Assembly (NCBI GenBank): GCA_958510825.1
Contig: OY294054.1
Location: 9,898,319-9,962,318, forward strand
Reading direction: 5' to 3'
DNA length: 64,000 bases
DNA from: Brachypterus glaber
Taxonomy: Eukaryota > Arthropoda > Insecta > Coleoptera > Kateretidae
Below, one piece after another: positions 10,482 to 21,630 of this stretch. A program made the position numbers and the translations under genes. Every line of letters starts with the position of its first letter. The stretch's first letter is position 1. The notes under the pieces are model-generated. The model saw nothing but the letters and a program-made list of their open reading frames with translations, made no database searches and was not told the origin of the DNA.

Positions 10482-11340
10482 CTTTTTACGATTAATCTAA
10501 AACATTATAACGTTATATTAAACACACCATTAAAATTGTAGATTAATATTATTTGATAATACAACAACGTTGTTGTCACTATAATAGTTTTTTGAGCAAG
10601 GATGATTAATAAAAATAGCGACAATCAGCTGATTCTAAAAAATGTTTTACCAAAATATCGAAAGAAGGCATTTTGGGCTAAAATTTTTATGTACATAAGT
10701 ATACCCAACGATAAGCATGTACATGTAATTACACGTGATATGTAGTTTCTATGTGCACATAAATGAATTTAAAATACATAATAGAACACCCACGTTACAG
10801 CTCGTCAAACGTAGGAAGAGAGGTGAGTTTTCAAATATGGACGCACCCTCCAAACCAAGTGGCTGAATTCACTAGTTGTTAGAGGTACGCATACCGCCTA
10901 TCTTTCTTCCTCCGAATACTTTCTCTTTCTTTCTTTCTTGTACGCAGTCCGTCACATATCCACGTCTCTTCCTACCAGGATCTGCTAGCCAGTCGGGCGG
11001 ACGGGTAAAGTGAATTGCCTGCCTTTTGAAGCGAGGATCGTGACGTAGGAAGGAGCGGCGATCCGAGCCTGAGGATTTGCAAGCAATGCATACCTCGCTC
11101 TTTGCCCGACCAAGAAAAACACATTCATTACTCAACTCAAAAATTACTGTCTGAAATATCTAACAATGTGTGCAATTTATTGTCATTCTTGACCATGGAT
11201 CCTGCAGATGATCACTTAACGATATACCATGACTAAAAGAAAAAAGGCGATGACTTTTTTTTTTTCATCTGATACGGAACACGCGCATATTTTCGTAGTA
11301 ATGTTCTTTCCACCTCAGCTTGTCATACATTATACCTAGG
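10482..11340. other. Unassigned; locally GC-richer block 10790-11130
   Basis: The block at 10790-11130 is richer in G+C than its surroundings and has a pyrimidine run CTTTCTCTTTCTTTCTTTC. A minus frame of 87 codons crosses it, but it resembles no family I know. It could be an old exon, a promoter region or a relic element; I cannot decide. Confidence 0.3.
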
Positions 11341-11341
11341 T

Positions 11342-11600
11342 AATTTTACTTTCCACGAGGAAAGTCTTGCGTTAGTAAAAAAATTTCGAAAAAATTTTAT
11401 TGTTTCTTTTTTACGTTTCTCGACATTTTATAAAATAAAAAATTCTCGGTCTATCTGTCTGTCGGTTGTCGGTCTCTCTGTCTGTCTGTTTGTCCGGGAA
11501 ATTTATGACCACGATTACTCAAGAACGCTTTGAGCTAAAGAGTTAGTAGTTGAATCATATTTTTATTATCGAAAGTTCTGGGCTGGGATTTTTTTTTTGG
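11342..11600 (+). repeat. Interspersed repeat with TCTGTCTGTC tract
   Basis: CTATCTGTCTGTCGGTTGTC is followed by TGTCCGGGAAATTTATGACC and ATTACTCAAGAACGCTTTGA. The same order of CTGTCCG tract plus 'ACGATAACT(C/T)AAGAACG' occurs in repeat X and at 46380-46560, so these are diverged relatives. Confidence 0.55.
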
Positions 11601-11748
11601 TAAAAAATTTTCAATTTTTTTTTCGTTTTACGAAAAAAAAACTTTTTAAAAAAGAAATTAAAAAAAAATTGATTTTTTTTCTAATTTTTTTAAAGGAGGG
11701 TATCGTATTTTGGGCTAAATCGCCTGCAACGATAAAACTTTACATGCT

Positions 11749-11787
11749 TATATACTGGAAATTCAATAAAACCTGCAGTGACTCACG
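11749..11787 (+). repeat. Half copy of palindromic element N
   Basis: TATACTGGAAATTCAATAAA followed by ACCTGCAGTGACTCA equals the TIR of the complete elements at 34095-34233 and 56279-56456. The second half is missing here. Confidence 0.7.
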
Positions 11788-12094
11788 ATATCCTTCTTTT
11801 TACTTTTTTTTCGTTTTTGATTTATATGAACTTAGGACTATTATAGGGGAAAGTATTATTTTATTATCGGCGGAATTTTTTTTTTACTAATAAATAAAAA
11901 TATTGAAACATAAGTTTTTTGTATAACATCCACAGAATATTAAGACTCAAGTTTAGGCAATAATAATTTTATAATTGCCAATTCATCAGAGTGGTGATTT
12001 TTAGTTTTTTATATTTTTTTAACATTTTATTCCCTTGCAAACCAAACGAGAACACTAAATTACCTAAATCAACAGAATTATCAAAGTTAGGAAA

Positions 12095-12582
12095 GGGGCT
12101 GTTCAAGAATTACGTCACCTATTTTTGACCCCCCCCTCCCCCCTTCGTCACTTTTGCCTTGAATCTCCTATAACAGAAAAAAATGACGTCACCTTTTATC
12201 AGATTTTTGTCCCAAACTTTCTCTGTGTAATTTTTTTTTAATTTTAATTTTGGTTTAGACTAATTTTCACAATTTTTTTTTAAATATACCTTTTTTTAAA
12301 AGGTGACGTCACTTTTAGCCGGACCCCCTCCCCCCTAAACAGAGGTGTATTAAACGGGGTGGCCTTATCAGTTTTTTGTCCCAAACTTTCTCTGTGTAAA
12401 TTTTTTGTAATTTTATTTTTGTTTTAGACTTATTTTCACAATTTTTTTTTAAATATACCTTTTTTTAAAAGGTGACGTCACTTTTAGCCGGATCCCCCCT
12501 CCCCCCTTCGTCACTTTTCGTCACCTTTTGACCAACCCCCCCTCTTCCCCCTATGAAGGTGACGTCATTCTTGAATAGCCCC
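12095..12582. mobile_element. TIR element beginning GGGGCTGTTCAAGAATTACG
   Basis: The left end GGGGCTGTTCAAGAATTACGTCACC (12095) faces the right end GGTGACGTCATTCTTGAATAGCCCC (12558-12582). The interior repeats a unit of about 170 bp twice (CCCAAACTTTCTCTGTGTAA ... AAGGTGACGTCACTTTTAGC). AAA flanks both ends, a possible 3-bp TSD. No transposase is present. TIR and TSD length would suit a PIF/Harbinger-type element, but that is inference. Confidence 0.75.
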
Positions 12583-12659
12583 AAAGATAAAAAAAACGTG
12601 ATAATATTATAATAAGCTAATATTAAATTAAATAGGTAGAAAATAGCAGAACCTTGCGA

Positions 12660-13455
12660 TCTAATTAGTTTATGGTTCTGCTGTGCCCTTCCCTTGAGGG
12701 ACTGTATAAACTCATTAGGATATGTGAAGATTTCGCTGTAGAGCACCACCTTGTATATAATGTCAACAAAACCTGTGCCATGGTGTTCAGACCTTCTAAT
12801 TATAAAGACTTAGTGGTGCCCCCGATCAAACTTAACGGTAGTCTTATAAGTATAGTGTCGCAATTCAAATACTTAAGGCATATTCTAACCTGTGATCTCT
12901 CCGATAATCTCGACATTCAGAGACAGTACAAAGCCCTCTGCGTCCGTGCTAATATGTTAACCCGTCGTTTCTCCAAGTGTAACTCTGACATTAAAAAACT
13001 GTTATTTCAAACATATTGCTCAGGGATCTACATGTCCGAACTTTGGTGTAATTATACACTGGGATGGTGGAATAAACTGCGCGTGTGCTATAATAATGCG
13101 TTTAGACACTTAAATAACATACCGAGATTTTCTAGTGCTAGTGAAATGTTTGCTACGGCTCGTGTTAATGGCTTCCTAGCTATTCGTAGATTTCGGGCTT
13201 TTGGGTTCCGCGATCGGCTGTATAAATCTTCCAACCTCTTTATTGTGGCTCTGCTAAGGAGTGACATTCTATGGCGTTCCAATCTATGGCATACCTGGAG
13301 TAGAGTTTTAATGGGGGGACGGTAGCTCTTTTGAACTTTTGTATATTGGCTAATTATTAATTTTCTTGTAGATATTTTGTATGTTTTGTATTTTTTTTTT
13401 TTGTATTTTTTGTATATGGCCCTCTGGGCTGGAATAAAGGAATAAAGGATTATTA
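12660..13455 (+). mobile_element. 5'-truncated non-LTR fragment, 3' end near 13455
   Basis: This is the insertion body around the RT fragment below. It starts without any upstream coding sequence near 12660 and ends with GGCTGGAATAAAGGAATAAAG and an ATTATTATT tail, typical of a LINE 3' end. TSD not resolved. Confidence 0.7.
12672..13325 (+). CDS. Non-LTR reverse transcriptase C-terminal part (CR1/L2-group type)
   Basis: The frame of 217 codons starts inside the RT, just after the catalytic aspartates: MVLLCPSLEGLYKL normally follows YADD. Then come the NVNKTCAMVF palm strand, FKYLRHILTCDLSD (the YLGH block with Gly replaced by Arg), and the downstream LFQTYCSGIY, LWCNYT, KLRVCYNNAFRHLN and NIPRFSSASEMF segments typical of CR1/L2/Rex1-group elements. 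The protein ends TWSRVLMGGR. The YADD box and all upstream domains are absent because the element is 5'-truncated near 12660. The ATG is an internal Met, not a true start. Non-functional remnant; clade assignment moderate. Confidence 0.8.
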   Translation: MVLLCPSLEGLYKLIRICEDFAVEHHLVYNVNKTCAMVFRPSNYKDLVVPPIKLNGSLISIVSQFKYLRHILTCDLSDNLDIQRQYKALCVRANMLTRRFSKCNSDIKKLLFQTYCSGIYMSELWCNYTLGWWNKLRVCYNNAFRHLNNIPRFSSASEMFATARVNGFLAIRRFRAFGFRDRLYKSSNLFIVALLRSDILWRSNLWHTWSRVLMGGR

Positions 13456-13703
13456 TTAAAGCTAAATTAAACGTCATTTAAAAATTAATTTATGAAATAG
13501 GAAACTTTCCATACATGTAGGTCCAAAAATCGCTTTTATAGGTACCCTGGCCCTTAAAAAATGGTGTATTTTGGGTGACCGTAACTCTTTTAGAATCGAT
13601 TTATGGAAGTACATGCAAAGGCATTTTTTTCTTAGTTTTTGACTACAGTAAGGGCTATCAAACAAAAAGTGACAGCCGGCTTTTTCCCTTTACCCTTCAT
13701 ATG

Positions 13704-13704
<1 letters not shown>

Positions 13705-13764
<60 letters not shown>
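13705..13764. repeat. (AT)n microsatellite
   Basis: About 30 uninterrupted AT units followed by a T run. Overlapping frames of Tyr-Ile repeats are artefacts of this tract. Confidence 0.95.
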
Positions 13765-13769
<5 letters not shown>

Positions 13770-13772
<3 letters not shown>

Positions 13773-15059
13773 TTGTGTTTACCGTAGCCCTGATAAAGGA
13801 TTAAAATTTATCGGAAACAGGTTGGCAAATAGTTATTTATAATACAAGGGCAAAAAGGTAAGTTTTTCGATTGAGGAGTTTAAAAAAAAATTAATATCAT
13901 TAAAATACAGAAAAATGCTGCTTTTATAAATGCACTGTTTTTGTTTAATGTTATATTTTTTTGAAATTTAACTTAAAAAATATTAACACTTAGAACAAAA
14001 ACAATAACTGACTAAAAATGTTGTTTTATTGTTGATTTTTCTTTTTTGTTTATTTTTAATAGTAATTTTTTGCCAATAAATTTTGAGTAAAATACAACGA
14101 TATAAGTATGAATCTTTTAAGAAAAAAATATGTTATTTAATGGCACTACGGTACTAGTACCTTACCATTTAAAAATTTTTAGTTTTATTGAAAAAAATGG
14201 TTTGACTAGTTTTAAAGAGCTCCAAATTGGTTAATAATTATTAACCAGTTATAATTAAATAAAACGATGTTTCATATTTTTCTTAGGAAAATGACTAAGC
14301 GAAGAATAATTTTGCAAATTTCAAAGCAAACTAGATTTAAAATTAAAATTTAATTAAAAAATGACATGTTTTGTCAAAAATTGACAAATTATACATGGTT
14401 GTACTCGGAATTCAATTTTGAATCAAAATATGTAAAAATATACAGGGTTTTCCGTTTAAAAATCAAAAGTTGAGGTCATTTCCGGCTAAAACGGAAGTGA
14501 CAAAAACTTTTTTACAATGTCAAAAAATGCAGTTTATTCAATTATTTACATCCTCCAAATTTAATTTTGATAACTTAATAAATAACTTAATAAATAAATC
14601 AAGTAATTTAAAAAATGGCAGAACGGTGTATGACGATTTGACTGACACTCCATGTAGTTGTAAAACTTAAAAATTTATTACTCCCCAAACAAACCTTAAT
14701 TTAGTGGAACTTTTTTTTAGTCAAATCCTATATTAATAGTCAATAAAAGATGCATAAAAATGGTGTAAAAAGCTCATTGATCTATTTCGTGTTTAAATCT
14801 ATTAACCGAAAAATATTTGGGCGCAATATACCTTATAAAATCGGCCAAATACATCAAAGAAAAAAAATATCTTTGATAAAAATTAAATTTTTTATTTCGG
14901 ACAAGTAAAAAATATACGATTTTCGAACTATTTCAATTTTTTTCCTACGAAAGCCAAATCTTACGTATTTTATCATATATATTTAATAAAAATAAATTAT
15001 TTAAACAATTTAAACAAAAAAAAAAAATCAAAAAATGTGTATTATAACATGTTTTTCTG
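13770..15059. other. AT-rich stretch with diverged repeat Y at 14385-14540
   Basis: The segment 14385-14540 (TACTCGGAATTCAATTTTGA, ATACAGGG, CCGTTTAAAAATC, GAGGTCATTTCCGG, ACGGAAGTGAC) is a decayed copy of repeat Y, which is clearer at 23040-23400 and 44555-44960. Nothing else is recognised. Confidence 0.5.
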
Positions 15060-15073
15060 TCCAGACATTAAAT

Positions 15074-15922
15074 TGCTTTCCCATTTTGAAAATTTTCAAA
15101 ATTTCGGAAAGCCTTGTATTCGTGCAAAAATTTTTAATTTTTTTTTTGTGTATTTTTGCGTTTTATGACGTTTTATGTCAATATAAATCAATTTCGAGCA
15201 AAAAAAAAAACTATCGCTCGGTCGATCGGTCGGTCGATCGGTCTGTCCGGGAAAACTTAAGAACGCTTTAATCTAGAGACTTGAAATTTGGCATACAGGT
15301 ATGTTACCAAAAGTTCTCGCTCGGGATTGTTTTTGGTAAACATTGGAGTGCGACAAGGGGGGCAAATGGGGAAAAATACATTTTTTTAGAAAAATTTGAA
15401 AATTGCTATATATGGGTTTTTGAGGTTGCTGAAATTGAATCTGATAATAATTTTTTTCCAACTCCACCCCCGAGGGGGTGAGGGGGTAAATATTTTTCAA
15501 TATTATTAATATTTTCTTCAAAATTGGTATATAGGGGTTTTTGGGGTCGATGAATATGAATCTGATAATACTTTTTTTCTAATTTCACCCCCTGAGGGGT
15601 GGGGGTAGTTTTCGTGAAGACTGGTGTATTGGGGTTTTTGAGGTTGCTGAAAGTGAATCTGATAATAAAATTTTTCTAAATCCACCCCCTGAGGAGTGGG
15701 GGGTAGTTTTCGTAAAAATTATTATATTGGGGTTTTTAAGGTTGTTGAAAGTGAATCTGATTATGAAAAAATTCTAACTTTACCCCTAAAGGGGCAGAGG
15801 GTAGTTTTCGTAAAAATTGTTATATTAAGGTTTTTATGGTTGCTGAAAGTGAATCTGATAACAAAAAATCCATTTTACGGGCGGAGGTGAAAAATGGGAA
15901 AGCTCTTTTACTGGGCAGTGTA
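15074..15922 (+). repeat. Interspersed repeat X, copy 1
   Basis: Starts TGCTTTCCCATTTTGAAAAT, passes a CGGTCGATCGGTC tract and TTACCAAAAGTTCTCGCTCG, then a tandem array of about 97-bp units, and ends GGGAAAGCTCTTTTACTGGG CAGTGTA. The start and end contain GCTTTCCCATTTT in opposite orientation, a weak TIR. Each tandem unit carries a CCCC...GGGG hairpin and an AATCTGATAATA box. No protein is implied. Confidence 0.8.
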
Positions 15923-16023
15923 TTTACCATTAGTATAGAAACACCCATATAATTATAATTTTATTATCCGGTAAAATATTTTCCACATACACACATGCGC
16001 ATAAATATACAGGTGAAATTCCC

Positions 16024-16030
16024 TATATAA
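16024..16030 (+). promoter_or_regulatory. Candidate TATA box of the secreted-peptide gene
   Basis: CTATATAAACG at 16023-16033 stands about 92 bases before the ATG at 16116. That would place a transcription start near 16055 with a leader of about 60 bases. It fits an RNA polymerase II promoter of a small, highly expressed gene. No start-site data exist here. Confidence 0.55.
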
Positions 16031-16115
16031 ACGAGTTCTACCTACACATGCATTATTAAATTGATAGAACATAACACACACTTACAGTTACAGTTTTTTT
16101 ATTGCCAATTCAAAA

Positions 16116-16296
16116 ATGAAATTCGTAGCCGTTACATTTATATTAGCAGTCATGTTTTTTGCAAATATAATGGCGTCCTATTCATCATCTGACACAGATT
16201 GTGCACCTTGTCCAATAATCAAACCAGATTGTGATAGGATTCCCTATCACAAGTTATATAAAGACAACTGTGGATGCTTCATCTGTCCCCATTTAA
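16116..16296 (+). CDS. Small secreted Cys-rich protein, exon 1
   Basis: ATG in good context (CAAAAATG) opens a protein with a hydrophobic signal peptide (MKFVAVTFILAVMFFANIMA, cleavage probably after about residue 20-22). A compact domain follows with six Cys spaced C-x2-C-x6-C-x12-C-x-C-x2-C (DCAPCP ... PDCDRIPYHKLYKDNCGCFI CP). GTAAGTACT at 16297 is a near-perfect 5' splice site in phase 1. If unspliced the frame ends six codons later at 16316. Spliced to 25814 it would give an 81-residue protein. The Cys spacing suggests a three-disulfide extracellular peptide, perhaps a protease inhibitor or binding domain; I do not recognise the family. The upstream TATA box and lack of repeat similarity support a host gene. 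Confidence 0.7.
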
Positions 16297-16599
16297 GTAA
16301 GTACTATTCATTTTGACAGAATTGCACAACTTATTTTCCGCTCCTATAAATAATGCAAAGGCCATAGCAGGATAAGTATGCGAAAAGTTCCCCCAACCCG
16401 ACTTATCTGAAATTTTGCAGTTACATTGTCCTCGCTATGAAAACATACCATACCAAATTTTAACCCAAAATTTGCAGTGGCGTAGAAGTAATTAATTCCA
16501 AAAGATAAAATTAATTAAAATTCTCTTTTATGTTGGTGTTTATTTATTTTTTTTGGCTTTTTTTTATAATACATAAGATGATAATATAAAAATATTTGA

Positions 16600-17575
16600 A
16601 AAGATAGAATTTTTTGCAAAAAACAGCGTTAAATGGGAGCCGTTGAAGTTTTTATTCACGTATCCAAAACCACCCCTTGCTTACCCACCCCCTTAAAACC
16701 ACTCCCAACTTTTGTTTTTCAAATAGCATCCTCCCATTTTTATCAAAGCATATGAAACTAAATTTCATTCTGAATTCAACCATGTATTATAAGTGGTATC
16801 TTATCATTTAAGGGGCTCCAAATAACAATTATTATTTATTAATAATATGGTGGTATTTAGAACAAAGTTGCAGGTGGTTTCAGGAGAGTGGGTTATTAAG
16901 GGTGTGTTTTGGATACATTAATCAGTTCTCTTTTAGATATAATCTAACTTGTTTTTGGAAAAAAAAATGATGAAAAATATTGCTTGTGATCTGATGGGGT
17001 TGTAATTTGGAGCCCCTTAAAAAAATAAAATATCACTTATAATATATGGTTGAATTTAGAATAAAATGTGCTTTCATATTCTTTAGTAAAAATAGGGGGG
17101 TGCTATTTAAAAAACAAAAGTTGGGGGTGGTTCCAAGAGGGTGGGTAAGTAAGGGGTAGTTTTGCATAAGTCAGCAAATTCTACTTTGACTCGCATTTAC
17201 TTTTGTTTTTTTCGATTTTTTTTATCTTTTTAAACAACGGAGATATAGCCCGTTTAAAACCTGGTGGGAGATTATTATTAATAAATAATAGTTGTTATTT
17301 GGTGCCCCTTTAAGAAATAAGATACTACTTATAATACATGGTTGAATTAAGAATAACATTTACTTTCATATTCTTTGATAACAATGGGGGGGGTGCTATT
17401 TGAAAAACAGAAGTAAGGGGTGGTTTTAAGGGGGTGGCTAAGCAAGGGGTGGGTTTGAACACGTCAATAAAAACTTCAACGGCTCCCATTTAACGCTGTT
17501 TTTTGCAAAAAATTCTATCTTTTAAAATAACGGAGATATAGCTTGTCAAGAACCTGGTGGGACACCCGGTACATT
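16600..17575. repeat. Repeat P: inverted repeat ending in GGGACACCCGGTA
   Basis: The left block (16610-16860: AAACAGCGTTAAATGGGAGC, CAAAACCACCCCTTGCTTAC, AAGGGGCTCCAAATAAC) recurs inverted at 17270-17540, with a further inner partial copy at 16980-17170. The right end TCAAGAACCTGGTGGGACAC CCGGTA matches the right end of the shorter copy at 33010-33362. The left terminus is decayed or missing. Confidence 0.7.
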
Positions 17576-17610
17576 CAAAAATAAAATTAATGAATTTGGT
17601 GATATATTTT

Positions 17611-17752
17611 TGTTTTCCCATTTTAAAACTTGCCTTGTATTCGTATTGCATATTTTTTACGTTTTATGACGTTTAATGTCGACATAAATCAATTTCGAGC
17701 AAAAAAAAAAATTATCGGTCGGTCGATCGTTCTGTCCAGAAAATTTTGTGTG
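17611..17752 (+). repeat. Repeat X, truncated copy
   Basis: TTTTCCCATTTTAAAACTTG, TTTATGACGTTTAATGTCGA and ATCGGTCGGTCGATCGTTCT reproduce the first 140 bases of repeat X. It is cut off where the next fragment starts. Confidence 0.75.
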
Positions 17753-18108
17753 CACGATAGTAGTAGTCACCCCAGGCAATTCTAGCCATTTACTAAATTG
17801 AGTCCTCCTTGAACCTGCCCGTCCTTTCAATAAAGGTATTGGCCCACGGGAGATCTCTTAGTTCCTCTTGGTTGAGTCTTTGAGTTTCAAAGACTTGCAA
17901 CCTGATCCTGTCGTATCTGACACACTCGGCTAAGTAACGAGAGGATGTTACATCCTCTCCGCACTCTGGGCATAGCGGACTCTCTAGAATCCGCATTGTT
18001 GCCAGGTGCTTCCTTAGCTTGCAGTGGCCCGTGAGGACCCCTACAAGTTGTCTGAATGCAGTCCTTCCTTTTTCCAGTAACCAGTTGATTTGCTTGGGCC
18101 AGCCCAAG
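17753..18108 (-). pseudogene. 3' end of an RNase-H-bearing non-LTR ORF2
   Basis: Reading the minus strand from 18108: LAQANQLVTGKRK in one frame shifts into QLVGVLTGHCKLRKHLATMR ILESPLCPECGEDVTSSRYL AECVRYDRIRLQVFETQRLN, and ends with a short 3' UTR and an (ACT)n tail at 17753-17760. This is the C-terminal zinc-knuckle-like region (C-x2-C...H/Y...C) that follows RNase H in I/LOA-type LINEs. It is the same family as 36184-36772 but 5'-truncated further and frameshifted. It abuts the end of a repeat X copy, which it probably interrupted. Dead copy. Confidence 0.8.
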
Positions 18109-18253
18109 GATAAAATAACGAAAAAATAAAAAAAAAAAAATCCGCGCCATTAGGATGATCCAAAATTTATTTTTTTTTGATCTTTCTAAAAATGTGTCAA
18201 ATGGCTTCTTTTGATTATGTTGATGTAGACCAATGTCAATAACCTAAAAATAC

Positions 18254-18297
18254 AAAATGGCGGAGGTTGAGGAGTGAGTCAACCTCCGCCATTTTGA
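18254..18297. repeat. Perfect 17-bp hairpin
   Basis: AAAATGGCGGAGGTTGA and its exact complement TCAACCTCCGCCATTTT are separated by eight bases. It is not associated with a recognised element. Confidence 0.85.
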
Positions 18298-18544
18298 AAT
18301 TAGCGGTATCAAAAATAGTCGTATCCAAAAATTCAGAATTTTGTCCCTGTTTTTTTTTTTCTGGCACACTGTGGAATATTTTGATTTTCCGGTTGATTCT
18401 GGGAGATGCTTCCCATTGCGAATTATCGCCAAAATGTACAGGCTTATTTTATAACGCATTGAAAAGCCTTCTAGCCCTACCAGAATAGAATAGAATAGAA
18501 TAGAATTTATTTGTGCCATAAATTATAAAATTTTTACACACGTC

Positions 18545-18760
18545 ATTCAAAATAATGATTAGAATTGTAACTACATGATTAAAATTGTAATTTTACACAA
18601 TTAGAATTGTAATTTTACACAATTAGAATTGTAATTTTACACAATTAGAATTGTAATTTTACATAATTAGAATTGTAATTTTACACAATTACAATTGTAA
18701 TCTTACACAATTAGAATTGTTATTTACACGATTAAAACTGTAATTTTGCATAGGTATCAT
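18545..18760. repeat. Minisatellite in the CR1-like 3' UTR, unit about 22-24 bp
   Basis: ACAATTAGAATTGTAATTTT repeats about eight times with small variants. Each unit contains the palindrome AATTAGAATT/ACAATT...AATTGT. Confidence 0.85.
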
Positions 18761-18825
18761 TATTAAAACTTCACAGATTAAAAAATATGTTTTTTTTTGC
18801 ATAACATACTTAAAAAAACATACAA

Positions 18826-21577
18826 TTAAAAATGTCCATCAAAGATGGAAGCGTCCGAGTTTAAAAACTCGTCAAAATCATAAAATGCCTGCCTTAACAA
18901 AAATGATTTTATAGTTTGTTTAAAGCGCCTGGTACTTAAATTCCGTGTTTCCATAGGTAATTTGTTGAAAAAAGTCGGTGCGTAATACAGAGTGGAAATT
19001 CTAGAGGTTTCCAGCCTTAGAAAATCCAGTCTTACATTACGCCCCAACCGTGTTTCATACCTGTGGATTTCCCCCTGGGAAGTGTATCTAGCTAGATTAT
19101 TTTTGGCATAGACCAAACACTCAAAGATATAGCGCGAGGGTATAGTAAGAAAGTTGAGTTCAGAAAACGCCCGACGTACATCCTCCCTAGTCCGGCAATA
19201 ATCCGGACAGCTCGCCTCTGAAGCGCAAATATTCGATCTGCATCGGTAGAATGTCCCCAGGGCATAATGCCGTAGCAGCTTACACTCATTAATAATGAGT
19301 GATATACCATTATTAATGTACCCGAATCCACAATTGGCTTCATATTTTTTAGTAAATATATTGTTTTTGTTATTTTCTTGGAAATACTGTCAATGTGCTG
19401 CTTGAATGACAAGGTTGCATCAAGCTGAAGACCCAAGAACTTAACCGTTTTTTGTTTGTTCTCATCATCTAATTCCCTCAAGGAGAAAACTATGTGATCT
19501 GTTTTTGATGCATTAAAACTTAATTTGTTGGCAGCAAACCAATCTTCTACTTGTTTCAATATAGACTGCATATCTGCACGCAACCTGATATAATAAGGAC
19601 TAGATTTGACAATGGTTGAATCATCAGCGAATAGGATTAACTCACTATCATCATCCAATGCCAAAAATATGTCATTAATGTAGTAATAAGGAACAGCAGG
19701 GGCCCCAATAGGGACCCCTGCGGTATCCCAACAGCTTCCTCCCCAGAGCACTGTCCCCCGACCACGGTAACTTGCCTTCTACCCTCCAGATAACTTTTCA
19801 GCAACTTCAGGGCCATATCATTAAATTTATAATATTTTAATTTATTTAATAATGTGGGGTGGTCCACGCAATCGAAGGCTTTGGTTAAATCGCATAATAT
19901 TGACTCTATGTACTCTTTATTTTCGTAACCTGATATAACTTTTTCCATTAATTGAAGAATGGCAAGAATTGTAGATTTATTCTTACGAAAACCAAATTGG
20001 TTTTTAGAAAACAAGTTATTTTCTTCCATATATTCATAGATTTGATTTTTTAATATGTACTCGAAAATTTTTGAGACTACAGGTAGCAATGAGATGGGCC
20101 TGAAGTTGCTGATATTATTTTTGTCACCCTTTTTGAAGACAGGCACCACCTTGGACAGCTTAAAACAATCAGGATATGTACCTTCACTAATACATTGGTT
20201 AAAAAGTTTTGTTAGTGGCGAAATTAAGGTATTTTTCACTGATTTAATAATATCCATGTTCATTTCATAAAAATCCCTACTTGATTTGTTTTTCAAGCTG
20301 TCCAAGGCTTGTCTTACTTCATTAAGGGAGAGTTCTCTGAAGCTGAAGCTATTGGGGTTATGCAGCTGCAATCTATTTAGATAAGTATTTGAGTCAATAT
20401 TTGTTTGTTTTAACTTACTCATTAGATTACTTGCTATATTTACGAAAAAGTTGTTGAATTCTTCAGCCGAAATTGTTACCTCTTCATTCAAGCTTTTGGT
20501 ATTTCCCGGGTGCACATTGACAATATTCCATGCTGCCCGAGCCTTATTGCCCGACCCGTTGATATAGCTGGAGTTTGCCCGTCTCTTTTCCGCCTCCACT
20601 TCCTTCCTATATTCACCCCTGTAGCGCTTTATGATGCCACTCAATTCTGGATTTCTAAAATTATCATTTAATTCATTAAGCAACCTAATGTGTTCCCTCA
20701 GTACCCGCAGATTGGGTGTAAACCAGGCCAGCACATTATTTTGCCCAACTTTGTTTTTTACTAAAGGGAAAGAAGCATGGATGTTTTGTATAATAATTTC
20801 CATAAACTTATTTGTTTTGAAATTGACTGACTGCTGACTATTTAAAAAATTCTAGTCCTGGTTTTCTAAAGAATTAAAAAAAGATAACTTACCAGAGAAT
20901 GTAAAAGGCCTATGCATTTTATTTAAATTTGATTTTGGTTGTACAAACGCTTCCACTTTCATACATATTGATATCATGTAGTGATCGGAAAGATATGGGT
21001 TAAATACACATGTTTTATAGTCCATATCACTATTAAAATTTATAAAAATATTGTCCAAGCAAGCGTTGTTTCTTGTGTTCTCATCAATCTGTTGGTAGAA
21101 ACCGAAGGCACCCATCAAGCTAATGAAACTAGCCGTTCTCAGGTTCAAGGGCATTTCAAAGTGTACGTTGAAGTCTCCTAGTATAATTATACGTTTTTTA
21201 AATTTAATCAGAATATCAAGAAGGTTTTCCATTATTTGTTCAAATTTGTTGTAATCTCCATCAGGGGATCTATAGATTGTGACAACTACATAGTTTTCGG
21301 ATGTCAAACTGACAGCAGCAATCTCACAATCCAATTCTACACTTAGAGAAGTTAGCTTTTCCAAGTTTGTGCAGTTTATTGTATCACGACATAGTATTAA
21401 GCACCCACCTTTTGTTTTTAACTTCCGACAGAATTGAGAGATCACCTTATAGTTCTGTATATATAAAACTTCTGCTTCAGCTTCATTGAGAAAATGTTCA
21501 CTTGCACATAGAATGTCATCTTTACGGTCATTGATTAACACTTCTAATTCATGCACTTTGTTTCGAATTGATTGCAT
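18826..21577 (-). pseudogene. CR1-like ORF2 (endonuclease plus reverse transcriptase), three lesions
   Basis: EN from 21577: MQSIRNKVHELEVLI, ILCASEHFLNE (catalytic Glu), VTIYRSPDGDYNKF, IILGDFNVHF, LDNIFI, YLSDHYMISI. A TAG at 20854-20852 interrupts the frame, which then continues in phase into the RT: VPVFKKGDKNNISNFRPISL, FSKNQFGFRKNKST, LCDLTKAFDCVDH, VGIPQGSLLGPLLF. A frameshift follows near 19700, then FADDSTIV, KLSFNASKTDHIVF and KFLGLQLDATLSFKQHI; a second frameshift near 19110; then YAPTFFNKLPMETR to the end. The ORF2 frame is open upstream of its first ATG and overlaps the end of ORF1, as in elements that link the two by reinitiation or frameshifting. All catalytic boxes are recognisable, but the copy cannot make a complete protein. 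Confidence 0.85.
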
Positions 21578-21630
21578 ATTTAGATGGGTTACATTTAGAA
21601 AACTGCTTTGTTTTTTAGTTGCATTAAGAT

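Noticed and set aside
8820..10575. CGTTGTTGT words outside the PLE pair as an alternative TSD
   Set aside because: They are shorter and farther out. GTATATAATACT touches both insertion ends exactly and explains the structure better.
10872..11135. 87-codon minus frame in a GC-richer block
   Set aside because: No signal peptide, domain or splice support; Arg/Lys-rich composition follows the pyrimidine-rich opposite strand. Kept only as an unassigned block.
13575..13842. Two open frames with long Tyr-Ile stretches
   Set aside because: They are created by the (AT)n microsatellite and have no protein-like flanks.
15281..15481. 66-codon frame MKFGIQVCYQKFSLG..., repeated at 37993-38193 (minus)
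   Set aside because: It lies in repeat X. The amino-acid similarity simply follows DNA identity, the third copy (53890 on) lacks the ATG, and the frame runs into the tandem array.
18545..18760. Possible CRISPR-like array
   Set aside because: Units are directly adjacent without unique spacers; it is a minisatellite in a LINE 3' UTR of a eukaryotic sequence.
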